64,000 bases of DNA from Paractinoplanes aksuensis (GCF_024137025.1 NZ_JAMYJR010000042.1:94720-158719), one strand, 5' to 3'; shown: positions 1 through 8,412, numbered from the stretch's first letter. The notes: generated by a model from the sequence alone, not told the origin. A program made the numbers and translations.

Positions 1-16
1 ATAAGGGAGGACGACC

Positions 17-79
17 ATGAGCATCCTTGACTTTGATGATGCGGCAATGTCCGGTCGGTGGAGAAGGCACTCACTGTAA
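17..79 (+). CDS. possible 20-residue peptide ORF
   Basis: A very short ORF starts at an ATG seven nucleotides after a good GGGAGG ribosome site and ends at TAA. It is acidic at the front (ILDFDD) and basic at the back (WRRHS). A short peptide with a strong ribosome site could be a leader peptide or a peptide-product precursor, but nothing downstream (the opposing GH27 operon) supports either. I do not recognise it. The rest of the stretch up to 241 holds no gene. Confidence 0.2.
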   Translation: MSILDFDDAAMSGRWRRHSL

Positions 80-152
80 ATGCCGTCCGATGCCGGACCA
101 AGGCCGGAATTGTGGACGTCATCGATTCAGTGAATTGTTGGAACTCGATGCG

Positions 153-179
153 GATTCACCTCATCTGTTGGGGTGAATC
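153..179. terminator. hairpin 3' of the GH27 gene
   Basis: GATTCACC (153-160) pairs perfectly with GGTGAATC (172-179) across an 11-nt loop. It lies about 60 nt beyond the stop of the minus-strand alpha-galactosidase gene and could end that operon. There is no T-tract, so factor-independent termination is doubtful. Confidence 0.3.
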
Positions 180-241
180 GACCGTGACACCGGGTCGTCG
201 GCAGGTTATGGTCCCCGCGGATCCCTAGGCGATCAATGACC

Positions 242-1867
242 TCATCGGCGGCTCCATTGCTGGTTCGCGGCGCCGGTGCAGGTCCACAGCAGGGTCAGGG
301 CGCCGTTGGCGGTCTGGTTGTTGTTGACGTCCAGGCACAGGTCGGACTGATTGTTGCGGACCGTGCCGTTGGCCTGGAACGTCCACTGCTGGTTGCTGCC
401 ACCGTTGCAGGCCCAGATCTGCACCTTGCTCCCGGCGCTGGCGCTGGTCGGCGAGTCGAGGCACTTGCCCAGCGCCTGCAGGGTCTGGCCGGAGACGGTC
501 CACCTCTGGTTGGCGGCGTTGTTGCAGTCCCAGATCACCGGCTGGGTGCCGTTGGTGGTGTTGCTGTTCGGCACGTCCAGGCAGCGCCCCGAGGCGGCGC
601 TGACCAGCGCGGCCGAGGCCGGGGTCTGCGGATCGCCGGTGCTGCCGCCGCTGACCCGGTAGACGACCGTGCCGTGGGCGGGCACGCTCGCGCTGATCGA
701 GCCGCTGGTGGCGGTGGTCGCCCCGGTCCAGGCGTCGACCAGGGCGTACGACGAGGCGCCGCTCTTGCCGATGGCCGCCGCCGTGGTCGAGATCGTCCGG
801 GTGGCGTTGCTCTGGTTGAACAGAGCCACCGCCACGTCGCCGTTCGACAAGCGTTTCGCCAGTACGCGGTGATCGGCGTCACCCGCGACCTGTGCTCCCT
901 GGCGGCCGAGGGTGTCCTGGTTGATGGCGATGAGCCGCGGATTCTTGAGGATCGTCTGGGTGGCGGCCGACATGGAGCGGATGTCGTTGCCCGCGATCAG
1001 CGGGGCGGCCATGACCGCCCACATCGCGAAGTGGGAACGCTGCTCGGTGTCGGTCAGCGTGCCCCGGCCGACCTCCATCATGTCCGGGTCGTTGAAACCG
1101 CCCGGTTCCGCGTACCCGGCCAGCGGCACGTTGACGTCGATGATGTTCTGCACGCCCATCGGATAGTCGTTGACCTGGTTGGTCTTCCACACGAGCTGGA
1201 TGTCCTCGGTGGTGCGCCAGATGTTGGCCACGTCGCCCCAGTCGCGTTGCGGGCCGGTCTTGGCGTGGATGCTGTTCGAGTTGATGCTGTAGAGGATCGG
1301 GCGCCCGGTGGCGGCCAGCGCGTCGCGCATCTTGGCGAACGTGGCGACCTGTTCGTTGATGGTGCCGCTGGGCGAGCACCAGTCGTACTTCAGGTAGTCG
1401 ACGCCCCAGGCGGCGAACTGCCGGGCGTCCTGGGTCTCGTGGCCCTGGCTGCCGGTCGCGCCCGGGTAGTTGCCGAAGTACTGCGCGCAGGTCTTGTCGA
1501 GCGGCGCCTGATAGATGCCGAACTTGAGGCCCTTGCCGTGGATGTAGTCGCCGAGCGCCTTCATGCCACTGGGGAAGCGGGTCGGGTCGGCCTGCAGGTT
1601 GCCGCTCGAGTCGCGGTTCGGGTTCATCCAGCAGTCGTCGACCACCACGTACTGGTAGCCGGCGTCGCGCATGCCGGTGCTGACGATGCTGTCGGCCATG
1701 CCGCGGATCAGCGACTCGTTGATGTTGCAGAAGAACGTGTTCCAGCTGTTCCAGCCCATCGGCGGGGTGCGGCCGACCCCGTTGTCCAGGGCCTGGGCCG
1801 GCGCGGCGGTTCCCGTCAGCAGAAGCAGGGCCGCCGCGAGCAGGGTTGTCAGTCGTCTCATGGTCAT
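242..1867 (-). CDS. secreted GH27 alpha-galactosidase with C-terminal RICIN lectin domain
   Basis: This enzyme should release terminal alpha-galactosyl groups (melibiose, galactomannan side chains) outside the cell. Residues 1-27 are a signal peptide ending near AQA. The GH27 barrel follows, with the family opening PPMGWNSWN (about 35-43), the nucleophile region YLKYDWC (Asp about 162) and the acid/base region GGFNDPDMM (about 256-264). Residues from about 415 to 541 form a beta-trefoil RICIN domain with three QxW-type repeats (NQRW, NQQW, NQQW). The start ATG overlaps the stop of the upstream esterase gene as ATGA, so the two are translationally coupled; an in-frame ATG two codons later is the alternative. 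The RICIN module is close in DNA sequence to that of the esterase. Confidence 0.93.
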   Translation of the reverse strand: MTMRRLTTLLAAALLLLTGTAAPAQALDNGVGRTPPMGWNSWNTFFCNINESLIRGMADSIVSTGMRDAGYQYVVVDDCWMNPNRDSSGNLQADPTRFPSGMKALGDYIHGKGLKFGIYQAPLDKTCAQYFGNYPGATGSQGHETQDARQFAAWGVDYLKYDWCSPSGTINEQVATFAKMRDALAATGRPILYSINSNSIHAKTGPQRDWGDVANIWRTTEDIQLVWKTNQVNDYPMGVQNIIDVNVPLAGYAEPGGFNDPDMMEVGRGTLTDTEQRSHFAMWAVMAAPLIAGNDIRSMSAATQTILKNPRLIAINQDTLGRQGAQVAGDADHRVLAKRLSNGDVAVALFNQSNATRTISTTAAAIGKSGASSYALVDAWTGATTATSGSISASVPAHGTVVYRVSGGSTGDPQTPASAALVSAASGRCLDVPNSNTTNGTQPVIWDCNNAANQRWTVSGQTLQALGKCLDSPTSASAGSKVQIWACNGGSNQQWTFQANGTVRNNQSDLCLDVNNNQTANGALTLLWTCTGAANQQWSRR

Positions 1868-2967
1868 CGACCCGTCCAGACCTGGTTGGCGCCGGCGGTG
1901 CAGGTCCACAGCTGGACCAGGCTGCCGGCGGCGGTGGCGTTGGCCCTGACGTCCAGGCACAGGCCGGACGCGACGTTGCTGATGGTGCCGTTGGCGTTGC
2001 GGTTCCACCGTTGGTTGGCCGCCCCGGAGCAGTCCCAGATCTGCGCCTTGGTCCCCGCGGTGGCGTTGGTCGGCGAGTCGAGACACTTGCCCAGAGCCTG
2101 CAGGGTCTGACCGGAGGTGGTCCACCGCTGGTTGGCGCCGCCGTTGCAGTCCCAGATCATCGGCTGGGTGCCGTTGGTGGTATTACCACCCGGCACGTCC
2201 AGACACCGGCCGGAACCGGCGCCGACCAGGGCCCCGCCGGTCGGCGTGCCGGTGGGGTCGCCGATGGTGCCGGGGACCGAGCGCAGCGCCGAGTACCAGA
2301 CCGCGGCCATCTTGTCGTAGCCGCCGGCGGTGGGGTGGACACCGTCGATCAGGTCGGCCGTGGTCAGGGCGGACTGCATGTCGACCAGACGGACCCGCTT
2401 GCCGCTGTTCACCTTGCTCTGCACGATCGCCGGCAGCGCGGCGTTGAAGGTGCGGGCGGCTGCCGCCTGGCCCGAGTTGGCGATCGGGATGATCGTGGCC
2501 ACGAACACGTCCGCCGACGGTGCGGTGGCGGTGATCCGGTCGATCAGCGTGGAGAGCCGGCTCGGCGCGGACGAGACGCTGTAGTTCTGCAGGATGTCGT
2601 TCGTGCCGATGTGCAGCAGCACCGTGCGCGGGGTGGTGGCCTGCAGCCAGCGGACGATGTTGGCGTCGATCTGGTCGATCCGCCAGCCCGGATGGCCCTC
2701 GTGGTCGTGATCGCCGAGGGCGGCCGGCCCGTTGTACTGGGACCCGACGAAGTCGACCCGGTAGCCGCCGCCGGCCAACCGCGACCAGAGCCCGTTGCGG
2801 TAACCGCCGGGAATCTGGGTGCCCTCGGTGATCGAGTCGCCCAGCGGCATGACCCGGACCCCGCCGTTCGATTCCGCGGCGACCGCGGGGGCCGGTGCGA
2901 CCGCACCGGTGAGCAGGAGTCCCAGGGTCAGAGCGGCTGCGCTGACCAGGCTTCTTCGTTTACGCAC
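1864..2967 (-). CDS. secreted SGNH/GDSL esterase with C-terminal RICIN domain
   Basis: A 367-residue exported hydrolase, first gene of a two-gene operon with the GH27 enzyme. The GTG start is chosen because GAGGAG lies at proper spacing just upstream and the following residues form a clean signal peptide (RKRR, hydrophobic core, AVAA). The SGNH fold shows block I (MPLGDSITEG, catalytic Ser), the GTND block and the C-terminal DGVHP block with Asp/His. A RICIN trefoil covers about the last 125 residues. The natural ester is unknown; family members include deacetylases acting on xylan or other plant polymers, which fits the neighbours. Longer in-frame starts up to 3138 would add non-signal sequence and cross the putative operator. 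Confidence 0.88.
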   Translation of the reverse strand: MRKRRSLVSAAALTLGLLLTGAVAPAPAVAAESNGGVRVMPLGDSITEGTQIPGGYRNGLWSRLAGGGYRVDFVGSQYNGPAALGDHDHEGHPGWRIDQIDANIVRWLQATTPRTVLLHIGTNDILQNYSVSSAPSRLSTLIDRITATAPSADVFVATIIPIANSGQAAAARTFNAALPAIVQSKVNSGKRVRLVDMQSALTTADLIDGVHPTAGGYDKMAAVWYSALRSVPGTIGDPTGTPTGGALVGAGSGRCLDVPGGNTTNGTQPMIWDCNGGANQRWTTSGQTLQALGKCLDSPTNATAGTKAQIWDCSGAANQRWNRNANGTISNVASGLCLDVRANATAAGSLVQLWTCTAGANQVWTGR

Positions 2968-2985
2968 GAATGCTCCTCGGCTGCT

Positions 2986-2999
2986 AGTGAACGTTAACA
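2986..2999 (-). promoter_or_regulatory. LacI-type operator candidate before the esterase-GH27 operon
   Basis: The right half GTTAACA is perfect and the left half agrees at 5 of 7 positions with the palindrome TGTTAAC/GTTAACA, centred on CG as in LacI-family operators. It sits 19-32 nt upstream of the GTG start, just beyond the ribosome site, where a repressor would block transcription. Assignment to LacI is by pattern only; no regulator gene is adjacent. Confidence 0.45.
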
Positions 3000-3204
3000 G
3001 CATATTCCAGGCACGTTGCCAGAATGGCTTCTGACATTCAAGTGCGAGAATGCCTCTGCTTTTCGGAAATGAGCGGAAAACGGATGCCGCAAAACTGTTA
3101 CGCGGCCGGGCCGTGGATGGTCCTGGACGGGTCCACATCGTCTCGCCGAATCGTTACAGTGCCGGGAACTGTTGTCGGACGTCGACAGGGGACAGTGTGA
3201 CCGG

Positions 3205-3609
3205 GTCCGATCCGACCGCGCCGGCATCCGGGCCAACCGCGCCGTTCTGCGCCGGATGACCGAGTTCCTCGCGACGAGGCCGGCGTCCGGCAGTTCCTGG
3301 ACATCGGCACCGGCCTGCCGACGGCCGGCAACACGCACGAGGTGGCGCAGCGGGCCGTGCCGGCGCCCCGGGTCCTTCACCGTCGACTTCATGCCGCCCG
3401 AGGAGCAGGCGCACTACCAGCAACTGCTCGGCGCGGGCATCAGCGACATCTGGCCGCGCGACCGGGCAGCTTTCGCCGCCCTGTTCGACGGTCTCGAGCT
3501 GGTCGAGCCCGGCGTCGAGCTGATCAGCCGGTGGCGGCCGGGTACCCAGGCCGACCGCACGGACCCCAGCCGCATCAGCATCTGGGGCGCCGTCGCCCGC
3601 AAACCCTGA
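3205..3609 (+). pseudogene. decayed DUF574-type SAM-dependent methyltransferase
   Basis: Pieces of the actinobacterial S-adenosyl methyltransferase family (DUF574/Methyltransf_19) are readable in two frames. The piece NRAVLRRMTEFLA is followed, in another frame, by the SAM-binding segment FLDIGTGLPTAGNTHEVAQ. Then the first frame resumes with the C-terminal part (MPPEEQAHYQQLLGAG through the WRPG region) up to TGA. Two frame changes (near 3275 and near 3375) plus loss of the N-terminus and of roughly 100 central residues make this a dead remnant. Confidence 0.75.
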
Positions 3610-3637
3610 ACTGACGGCCGGCCCACCCTGGGGGGTC

Positions 3638-4789
3638 TCAGGTCCCGGTGCAGGCGACGGTGATTCCGCTGCCGCTACCGGTGCCCTGGAAACCGAAGGT
3701 GGCGCTCTGACCGGCGTTGAGCCGTCCGTTGTAGCTCTGGTTGGTGACCGTTACGGACCCGCTGGAGCCGCTGGCGACGCCGTTCCACAGCGAGCTGATC
3801 GAGGCGCCGCCGGGCAGGCCGAGCATAACGCGCCAGCCGTTCAACGGGGCCGAGCCGGCGGTGACGGTGACGCCGGCGACGAAGCCCCCGTTCCACTGGT
3901 CCTGCACTGCGAAGGTGGCCGAACAGCTCGCACCCGGCTCCTCGGTCGGCGGTGGGTCGCCGCCGCCCAGCGTCAGGTTCTTCTGCTGGACCTGCCACTG
4001 GCTGCGGCACAGGCCGCAGTCGGAGCCGGCGAAGTTGGCGCCGGCGGTCGTGTCGCCCTTGAGCCGCCACTTGAGATAGAGCACCGCCACCCGGCCGAAC
4101 TCGCCGCCGTTGGCCTGGTCGTAGGTGCCGCCGTGGCCCACGTTGAGGTTGCCCATGAAGGCGGGCAGCCCGGACGGGAGCTTGCCCCAGTCGTCCATGG
4201 CGTTCGGGTAAGCGATGTCGCCGGTCCCGCCGATGAAGTAGGCGATCGGCTTGGTCAACCGGCGCAGCTGGTAGTCGTCGGCGTCGTTGAGCAGTCCGCT
4301 GCTGAAGATCGTGGTCGTGGTGACCCGCGAGTCGTTGGAGACGGCGTACGCCTCGAGGCCTCCGCAGGAGAAGCCGCCGACGGCGATTTTGCTGGTGTCG
4401 AGCTTGCCGTAGTACTTGCTGCCGCTGCGGGAGTTCTCGGCCACGGCCCAGTCGATCGACTGCGTGAGCATCTGGGCGCTGGTCGAGCCGCCGGCGTTCG
4501 GGCCGCCGCTGGCGATGGCCAGGAAGCCGTGGGAGGCGATCTCCCGCAGGAAGTTCTGCTGGGACAGGCCGTTGGCCGAGCAGCCGCCGTTGCCCCACAC
4601 GAAGATGGGGAGACGCTCGCTGGGCAGGGTCTGCGGCCGGTAGATGGTGTGGTTGGACAGGCTGCCCGAGGTCTCGTAGTCGGCCGGGTAGGGGCCGGAG
4701 CCGCCGACCGCGGCCACGGCCGGCGCCGCGCCGAGGACGACCGCCCCGACGGCGGCCGCCAGCGCCGCGCCGATTCTCGCTCTTCTCAT
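3638..4789 (-). CDS. secreted alpha/beta-hydrolase (esterase-like) with C-terminal CBM2
   Basis: A 383-residue exported protein. After a signal peptide (MRRAR, hydrophobic core, AVAAV) comes an alpha/beta-hydrolase domain. Its nucleophile elbow is GGFSCGG, with a candidate catalytic Asp in GGTGDIAYP and His in NVGHGGTY. From about residue 285 a Pro/Glu linker leads to a family 2 cellulose/xylan-binding module ending in ITVACTGT. It follows the GH62 gene by 13 bp with its own AAGGGA ribosome site, so it is the second gene of that operon. An esterase acting on decorated xylan (acetyl or feruloyl) is a reasonable inference, but specificity is not visible. A longer in-frame start at 4858 lies inside the GH62 gene and is unlikely. 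Confidence 0.82.
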   Translation of the reverse strand: MRRARIGAALAAAVGAVVLGAAPAVAAVGGSGPYPADYETSGSLSNHTIYRPQTLPSERLPIFVWGNGGCSANGLSQQNFLREIASHGFLAIASGGPNAGGSTSAQMLTQSIDWAVAENSRSGSKYYGKLDTSKIAVGGFSCGGLEAYAVSNDSRVTTTTIFSSGLLNDADDYQLRRLTKPIAYFIGGTGDIAYPNAMDDWGKLPSGLPAFMGNLNVGHGGTYDQANGGEFGRVAVLYLKWRLKGDTTAGANFAGSDCGLCRSQWQVQQKNLTLGGGDPPPTEEPGASCSATFAVQDQWNGGFVAGVTVTAGSAPLNGWRVMLGLPGGASISSLWNGVASGSSGSVTVTNQSYNGRLNAGQSATFGFQGTGSGSGITVACTGT

Positions 4790-4802
4790 CTCGGTCCCTT
4801 CC

Positions 4803-6188
4803 CTAGCGCTGACGGGTGAGCAGGCCCGGTCGCCACGGCAGGTTGTTGTAGTCGCCACCGGCGCTGGGGTTCTTGCCCTGATAGAGCAGTTGCAGGTTGC
4901 AGGCGTCGACGGTCTTGGTCTGGTCCGGGTTGCTGCGTACCAGGTCGCCGTGGCTGATGTCGTTGGTCCAGGTGGCGCCGCTGTTGGCCTTGCCCGCGAA
5001 CGGGTTGCTCTCGGTGGCCGCCTGCGGGGTCCACGAGCCGTTCAGGCTGGTCGCGGTGAACGAGCGGAAGTAGCGGCCCTGGCTGCCGATGGCCTCGACG
5101 AGCATCAGGTACTGGTTCTGACCCGCGACCTTGTAGACCTCGACCCCCTCGAACAGGTTGTCCCGGGAGTCGCTCATGATCGTGGTGTAGGACGCGCCGA
5201 AGCTGCCGGGGAAGTTGCCGATCGGCATGCTCGCGCGGTAGATCTTGCCGTTGTCACCGGCAAAGAACAGGTACATGTTCTGGCTGTCGCCGATGAGCGT
5301 CTGGTCGATGACCCCGTACGGAGCGTCGGAGATCGTCCCGGTGAACAGCGTCTGGGCGCTCGACCAGCCGTTGGCGTCGGTGGGGTCGGTGGAGGTCTTG
5401 TAGCTGAACGAGGTCGGGCCCCACTGGTAGGCCAGCACCCAGATGTTCTTCGGCGCGAAATAGAACAGGGTCGGCGCCACGGTGCCCTGGCTCATGGCGT
5501 TCTGGCTGGCCGAGCCCATGTCGGACCAGTTGGTGAACAGACTGAAGTTCATCGACCCGTACGAGCCGTTGGACACTCGCGACGCGTACACCAGGTGCCG
5601 GCCGTTGTAGACGACGTTGGTGAAGTCCTTCAGCGACGTCCAGCCGTTCTTCGGTTCGGTCAGCGCACCGGTCGACGTCCAGCGGTAGCTCGACGGCAGG
5701 GTGCAGGTACCGCCCGGATCCGACGGCGGCGGGGACGTCGGCGGTGTGGTCGGCGGTGTCGTCGGTACGGTGCCGCCCGTGCAGGTCACGCCGTTGAGCG
5801 CGAAGCCGGCCGGAACCGGGTTGCTGCCGGTCCACGACCCGTTGAAACCGAACGACGCCGTGCCGTTGGTCGCGATCGACCCGTTGTAGCCGGCGTTCGT
5901 CGCGGTCACGGCCGAGCCGCTCTGGGTCACCGTAGCGTTCCACGCCTGCGTCACCTGCTGCCCGGCGCCGTACGACCACGTCAGCGTCCAGCCGGACACC
6001 GCGTCGCCCAGGTTGGTGATCGTGACACTGGCGTTGAAGCCGCCCGGCCACTGCGACGACACGGCGTAGTTCACCGAGCAGCCGGCCGCGGCGGCGCCGG
6101 CGGGGCGGGCCGCGACGACGGCGATCGAAGCCAGCAGGGTCAGGCCGGCCGACACCACGGCGACCTTGCTGGATCTCGACAGGTTCAT
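4803..6188 (-). CDS. secreted GH62 alpha-L-arabinofuranosidase with N-terminal CBM2
   Basis: Removes arabinofuranosyl side groups from arabinoxylan outside the cell. A 461-residue protein: signal peptide to about residue 35 (ending GAAAAG), a CBM2 module (about 36-136, WPGGFNASV to VTCTGG), a Thr/Pro-rich linker (TTPPTTPPTSPPPS), then the GH62 five-bladed propeller from about 160. Family hallmarks include the base-bearing SLKDFTNVVYNG region, GTISDAPYGVIDQTLIG and the acid-bearing NLFEGVEVYK. ATG is preceded by GGGAGAA. It heads an operon with the CBM2 esterase. A perfect LacI/CebR-like palindrome lies 64 nt upstream, so induction by plant-sugar oligomers is likely. Confidence 0.93.
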   Translation of the reverse strand: MNLSRSSKVAVVSAGLTLLASIAVVAARPAGAAAAGCSVNYAVSSQWPGGFNASVTITNLGDAVSGWTLTWSYGAGQQVTQAWNATVTQSGSAVTATNAGYNGSIATNGTASFGFNGSWTGSNPVPAGFALNGVTCTGGTVPTTPPTTPPTSPPPSDPGGTCTLPSSYRWTSTGALTEPKNGWTSLKDFTNVVYNGRHLVYASRVSNGSYGSMNFSLFTNWSDMGSASQNAMSQGTVAPTLFYFAPKNIWVLAYQWGPTSFSYKTSTDPTDANGWSSAQTLFTGTISDAPYGVIDQTLIGDSQNMYLFFAGDNGKIYRASMPIGNFPGSFGASYTTIMSDSRDNLFEGVEVYKVAGQNQYLMLVEAIGSQGRYFRSFTATSLNGSWTPQAATESNPFAGKANSGATWTNDISHGDLVRSNPDQTKTVDACNLQLLYQGKNPSAGGDYNNLPWRPGLLTRQR

Positions 6189-6251
6189 GAGGCTTCTCCC
6201 GAGAAAGAATGGGCGTGACCGGGTCCGCCGGCGGGCTTTTCCGCATGCTAC

Positions 6252-6263
6252 GGGAGCGCTCCC
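6252..6263 (-). promoter_or_regulatory. CebR/LacI-type operator before the GH62 operon
   Basis: A perfect 12-bp palindrome GGGAGCGCTCCC, followed by A on the plus strand. The consensus TGGGAGCGCTCCCA is the well-known operator of CebR-like LacI repressors that control cellulase and xylanase genes in actinobacteria. It is 64 nt upstream of the GH62 ATG. The same 12-mer occurs before the sugar dehydrogenase at 8376-8387. Confidence 0.78.
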
Positions 6264-6418
6264 ATTCGTCTCAATGGATGCGTACGGAGATCGGAAATGT
6301 GTTTCTCGTAAACGTGCAAAAATTTACCGACTTAAATGTGTTATGGCGCGTTCCGGCACTGCTGCAGCCGACGAGTCCGTTCCCTCCGGCCGGAGGATGC
6401 ATCCGCCACCGGACCAGG

Positions 6419-7068
6419 TCAGCGTGTCCGGGTGACCTCGGGGAACGCGAGGGGCGGCCCGTCCAGCAGGAACGACACGTCGGCGGCGCGGCCTCGCACC
6501 ACCTGCGGCAGCACCCCGCTCAGTTCGCAGGCCAGGCATCCGGCCACCCGGCCGTCGGGGAACTCGACGCCCCGGGCCTCGTACGGGTGGTCCACACCGG
6601 CCACCACGTAGCCGCGGGAAGCCAGCTCCTCGGCCGGCCCGGTGAGAGACTCGCGGCTCAGGCTGAACCCGGGCGACAGCACCACCTGCGGTCAGCCCCG
6701 GCCGGTGGGCGGACCGGCCCGTCCCGCCGGGCGTAGGTGGCGACGGTGGTCAGCCCGTCCGGCGGGAGGGGTAGCCCTTCGGCGGCGACGATCCGGGCCG
6801 AGACGGCAGCCGTCGTGCAGGGAGCGGGCGTGCCCGGCCCGGGTCGCGACGGGTACCACAGCGACACCATCAACTCGCGTCGGACATCCGGCCGCCACGG
6901 GTCGGCCCGGCCGGCGTCGGTCAGATGCAGCCCGGTGGTGCCGACGCTGTACGGGCCGGTGGGCCGGGGCAGGCTGAGAGCGGGGGTAGGGTCAGCGGCG
7001 GCGCCGATCGGCAGGGTCGCCACCACGATGGACAGGGCGGCCAGGGTGCGGCCGAGGATCGCAGTCAT
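6419..7068 (-). pseudogene. frameshifted, truncated lipase/PAF-acetylhydrolase-like gene
   Basis: The first part (from ATG 7068) encodes a signal peptide and the N-terminal segment GPYSVGTTGLHLTDAGR with the VSLWYP motif. This is typical of secreted lipases related to platelet-activating-factor acetylhydrolase. Near 6685 the frame shifts, and the continuation VLSPGFSLSRE, LASRGYVVAGVDHPYEARG is read in another frame to a stop at 6419. The protein ends before the GHS nucleophile elbow, so the catalytic half is missing as well. About 215 residues remain of a family usually near 350-400. Inactive relic. Confidence 0.78.
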
Positions 7069-7138
7069 GCGCCGCACGGTAGGCAAACTCCCGGACGGTC
7101 CGGCACTGCCGGAAGTCAGGAGCCGGGCCTGACCGGAG

Positions 7139-8344
7139 TCACCTGGTGGCGGGGGCGGCGCGTTCGAAGCGGACCCGGCTCAGGAATCCCGGCAGGTCGC
7201 TCAGAACGTACAGTTCGCCCTGCGCGTCGGCGGCGAACGCGGTCGGCTGGGTGGGGAAGGAGCCGATCGTGGCCGACTCGTAGACGCCGGGGCGGGGGCG
7301 CACGGCGAACGCGTTGGTGTTGCAATAGTCGCTCGCGATGTAGACGCCCCGCGCCTCAGGCGTCCGGGATCCCCGGTACACCACCCCGCCGGTGACCGAG
7401 CAGCCCTCGGTCATGAAGTGCTCGTACTCGAAGACCGGGTCGACGTACCGCACGCCCGGCCGGCACTGCTCCGGGTCGAACACCGGGGTGCCCTCCTTGC
7501 AGGACCACCCCAGGTTCGAACCACCCTGGTGGGACCGGACGTGGTTGACCTCCTCGACCAGGCCCTGGCCGACGTCACCGATCCACAGCGAGTTGTCGAC
7601 GTCGATGGAGAATCGCCACGGGTTGCGCAGCCCGTAGAGCCAGATCTCGGGCCGGGCGCCCGGCGTACGGACGAATGGGTTGCCCGCCGGTACGCAGTAG
7701 GGCTTGGCCCCGCAGGAGCGGCTGACGTCGATCCGGACGATCTTGCCGAGCAGGGTGCCGAGGTTCTGGCCGGCCTTGTACGGGTCGTTCGCGTGGCCGC
7801 CGTCGCCGGTGGACCAGTAGAGGTAGCCGTCACGGCCGAACGCCACCTGTCCACCGTTGTGGTTGCCGTACTCGGCGTGTTCCTGGGTGAGCAGCACCTG
7901 CAGGCGTTCCGGGGCGCCGATCGGCAGCCGGGCCACCGTCAGCGCCCCGGCCGGCCGGCTCGTGTACGACACGTACAGCATGCCGGTCCGCGCGAAGTCC
8001 GGCGCCGGCGTGATGCCGAGCAGCCCGCGCTCGTTGTCGGAGTTGTCGACCCGGGCGGTCAGGTCGAGCACCGGGTCGGCCGCCAGCCCGGTGTCGGGGT
8101 GGTAGGAGCGAACAGTGCCGTCCTTCTCCGCGATCAGCATCCGCCCGTCGGGCAGCCCGGTGATCGCGATCGGACGCCGCAGCCCATAGGCCACCTGCTC
8201 GGACACCACGGTCAGTTCGGCCAGCGGCACCGGCCGGCCGCGCGACTGGCCGGACGCCGGGGCCGGGCTCGACAGCGGCGCGGACATGACCAGTACGAGC
8301 AGGCCGGCGAGCATGCCGACCGTGCGACTGTGCCTTTGTGTCAT
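7139..8344 (-). CDS. secreted PQQ-dependent-type sugar (glucose/sorbosone) dehydrogenase
   Basis: A 401-residue exported six-bladed propeller of the soluble glucose/sorbosone dehydrogenase (GSDH/HHIP-like) family, which oxidises aldoses outside the membrane with PQQ. A signal peptide (about 1-32) precedes LRRPIAITGLPDGRML, the GLLGI strand, the active-site histidine motif YGNHNGGQVAFGRDG with WSTGDGGHAND, and GLRNPWRFS. The start ATG has GGAGGAG at good spacing. A CebR-like palindrome sits 32 nt upstream, tying it to the hemicellulase regulon. I saw no PQQ synthesis genes in the window, so cofactor use is inferred from the family. Confidence 0.88.
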   Translation of the reverse strand: MTQRHSRTVGMLAGLLVLVMSAPLSSPAPASGQSRGRPVPLAELTVVSEQVAYGLRRPIAITGLPDGRMLIAEKDGTVRSYHPDTGLAADPVLDLTARVDNSDNERGLLGITPAPDFARTGMLYVSYTSRPAGALTVARLPIGAPERLQVLLTQEHAEYGNHNGGQVAFGRDGYLYWSTGDGGHANDPYKAGQNLGTLLGKIVRIDVSRSCGAKPYCVPAGNPFVRTPGARPEIWLYGLRNPWRFSIDVDNSLWIGDVGQGLVEEVNHVRSHQGGSNLGWSCKEGTPVFDPEQCRPGVRYVDPVFEYEHFMTEGCSVTGGVVYRGSRTPEARGVYIASDYCNTNAFAVRPRPGVYESATIGSFPTQPTAFAADAQGELYVLSDLPGFLSRVRFERAAPATR

Positions 8345-8375
8345 GGTGGCTCCTCCAGCGGGGGACGGGCGGTTC

Positions 8376-8387
8376 GGGAGCGCTCCC
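8376..8387 (-). promoter_or_regulatory. CebR/LacI-type operator before the sugar dehydrogenase
   Basis: The 12-bp perfect palindrome GGGAGCGCTCCC recurs here, flanked by C and A exactly as at 6252-6263, and lies 32 nt upstream of the dehydrogenase ATG. The two identical sites imply one LacI-family repressor controlling both transcription units. Confidence 0.78.
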
Positions 8388-8412
8388 ACAATATATCGAC
8401 AGGCGGCGATGA

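Noticed and set aside
236..2110. Long plus-strand ORF of 624 codons over the GH27 gene
   Set aside because: It is the antisense shadow of a clear GH27 gene; its translation is Ala/Val/Gly/Arg low-complexity without motifs. The same applies to the other long opposite-frame ORFs, such as 9449-11092, 12118-13194, 13178-15637, 34529-36256, 38001-39806 and 50427-53057.
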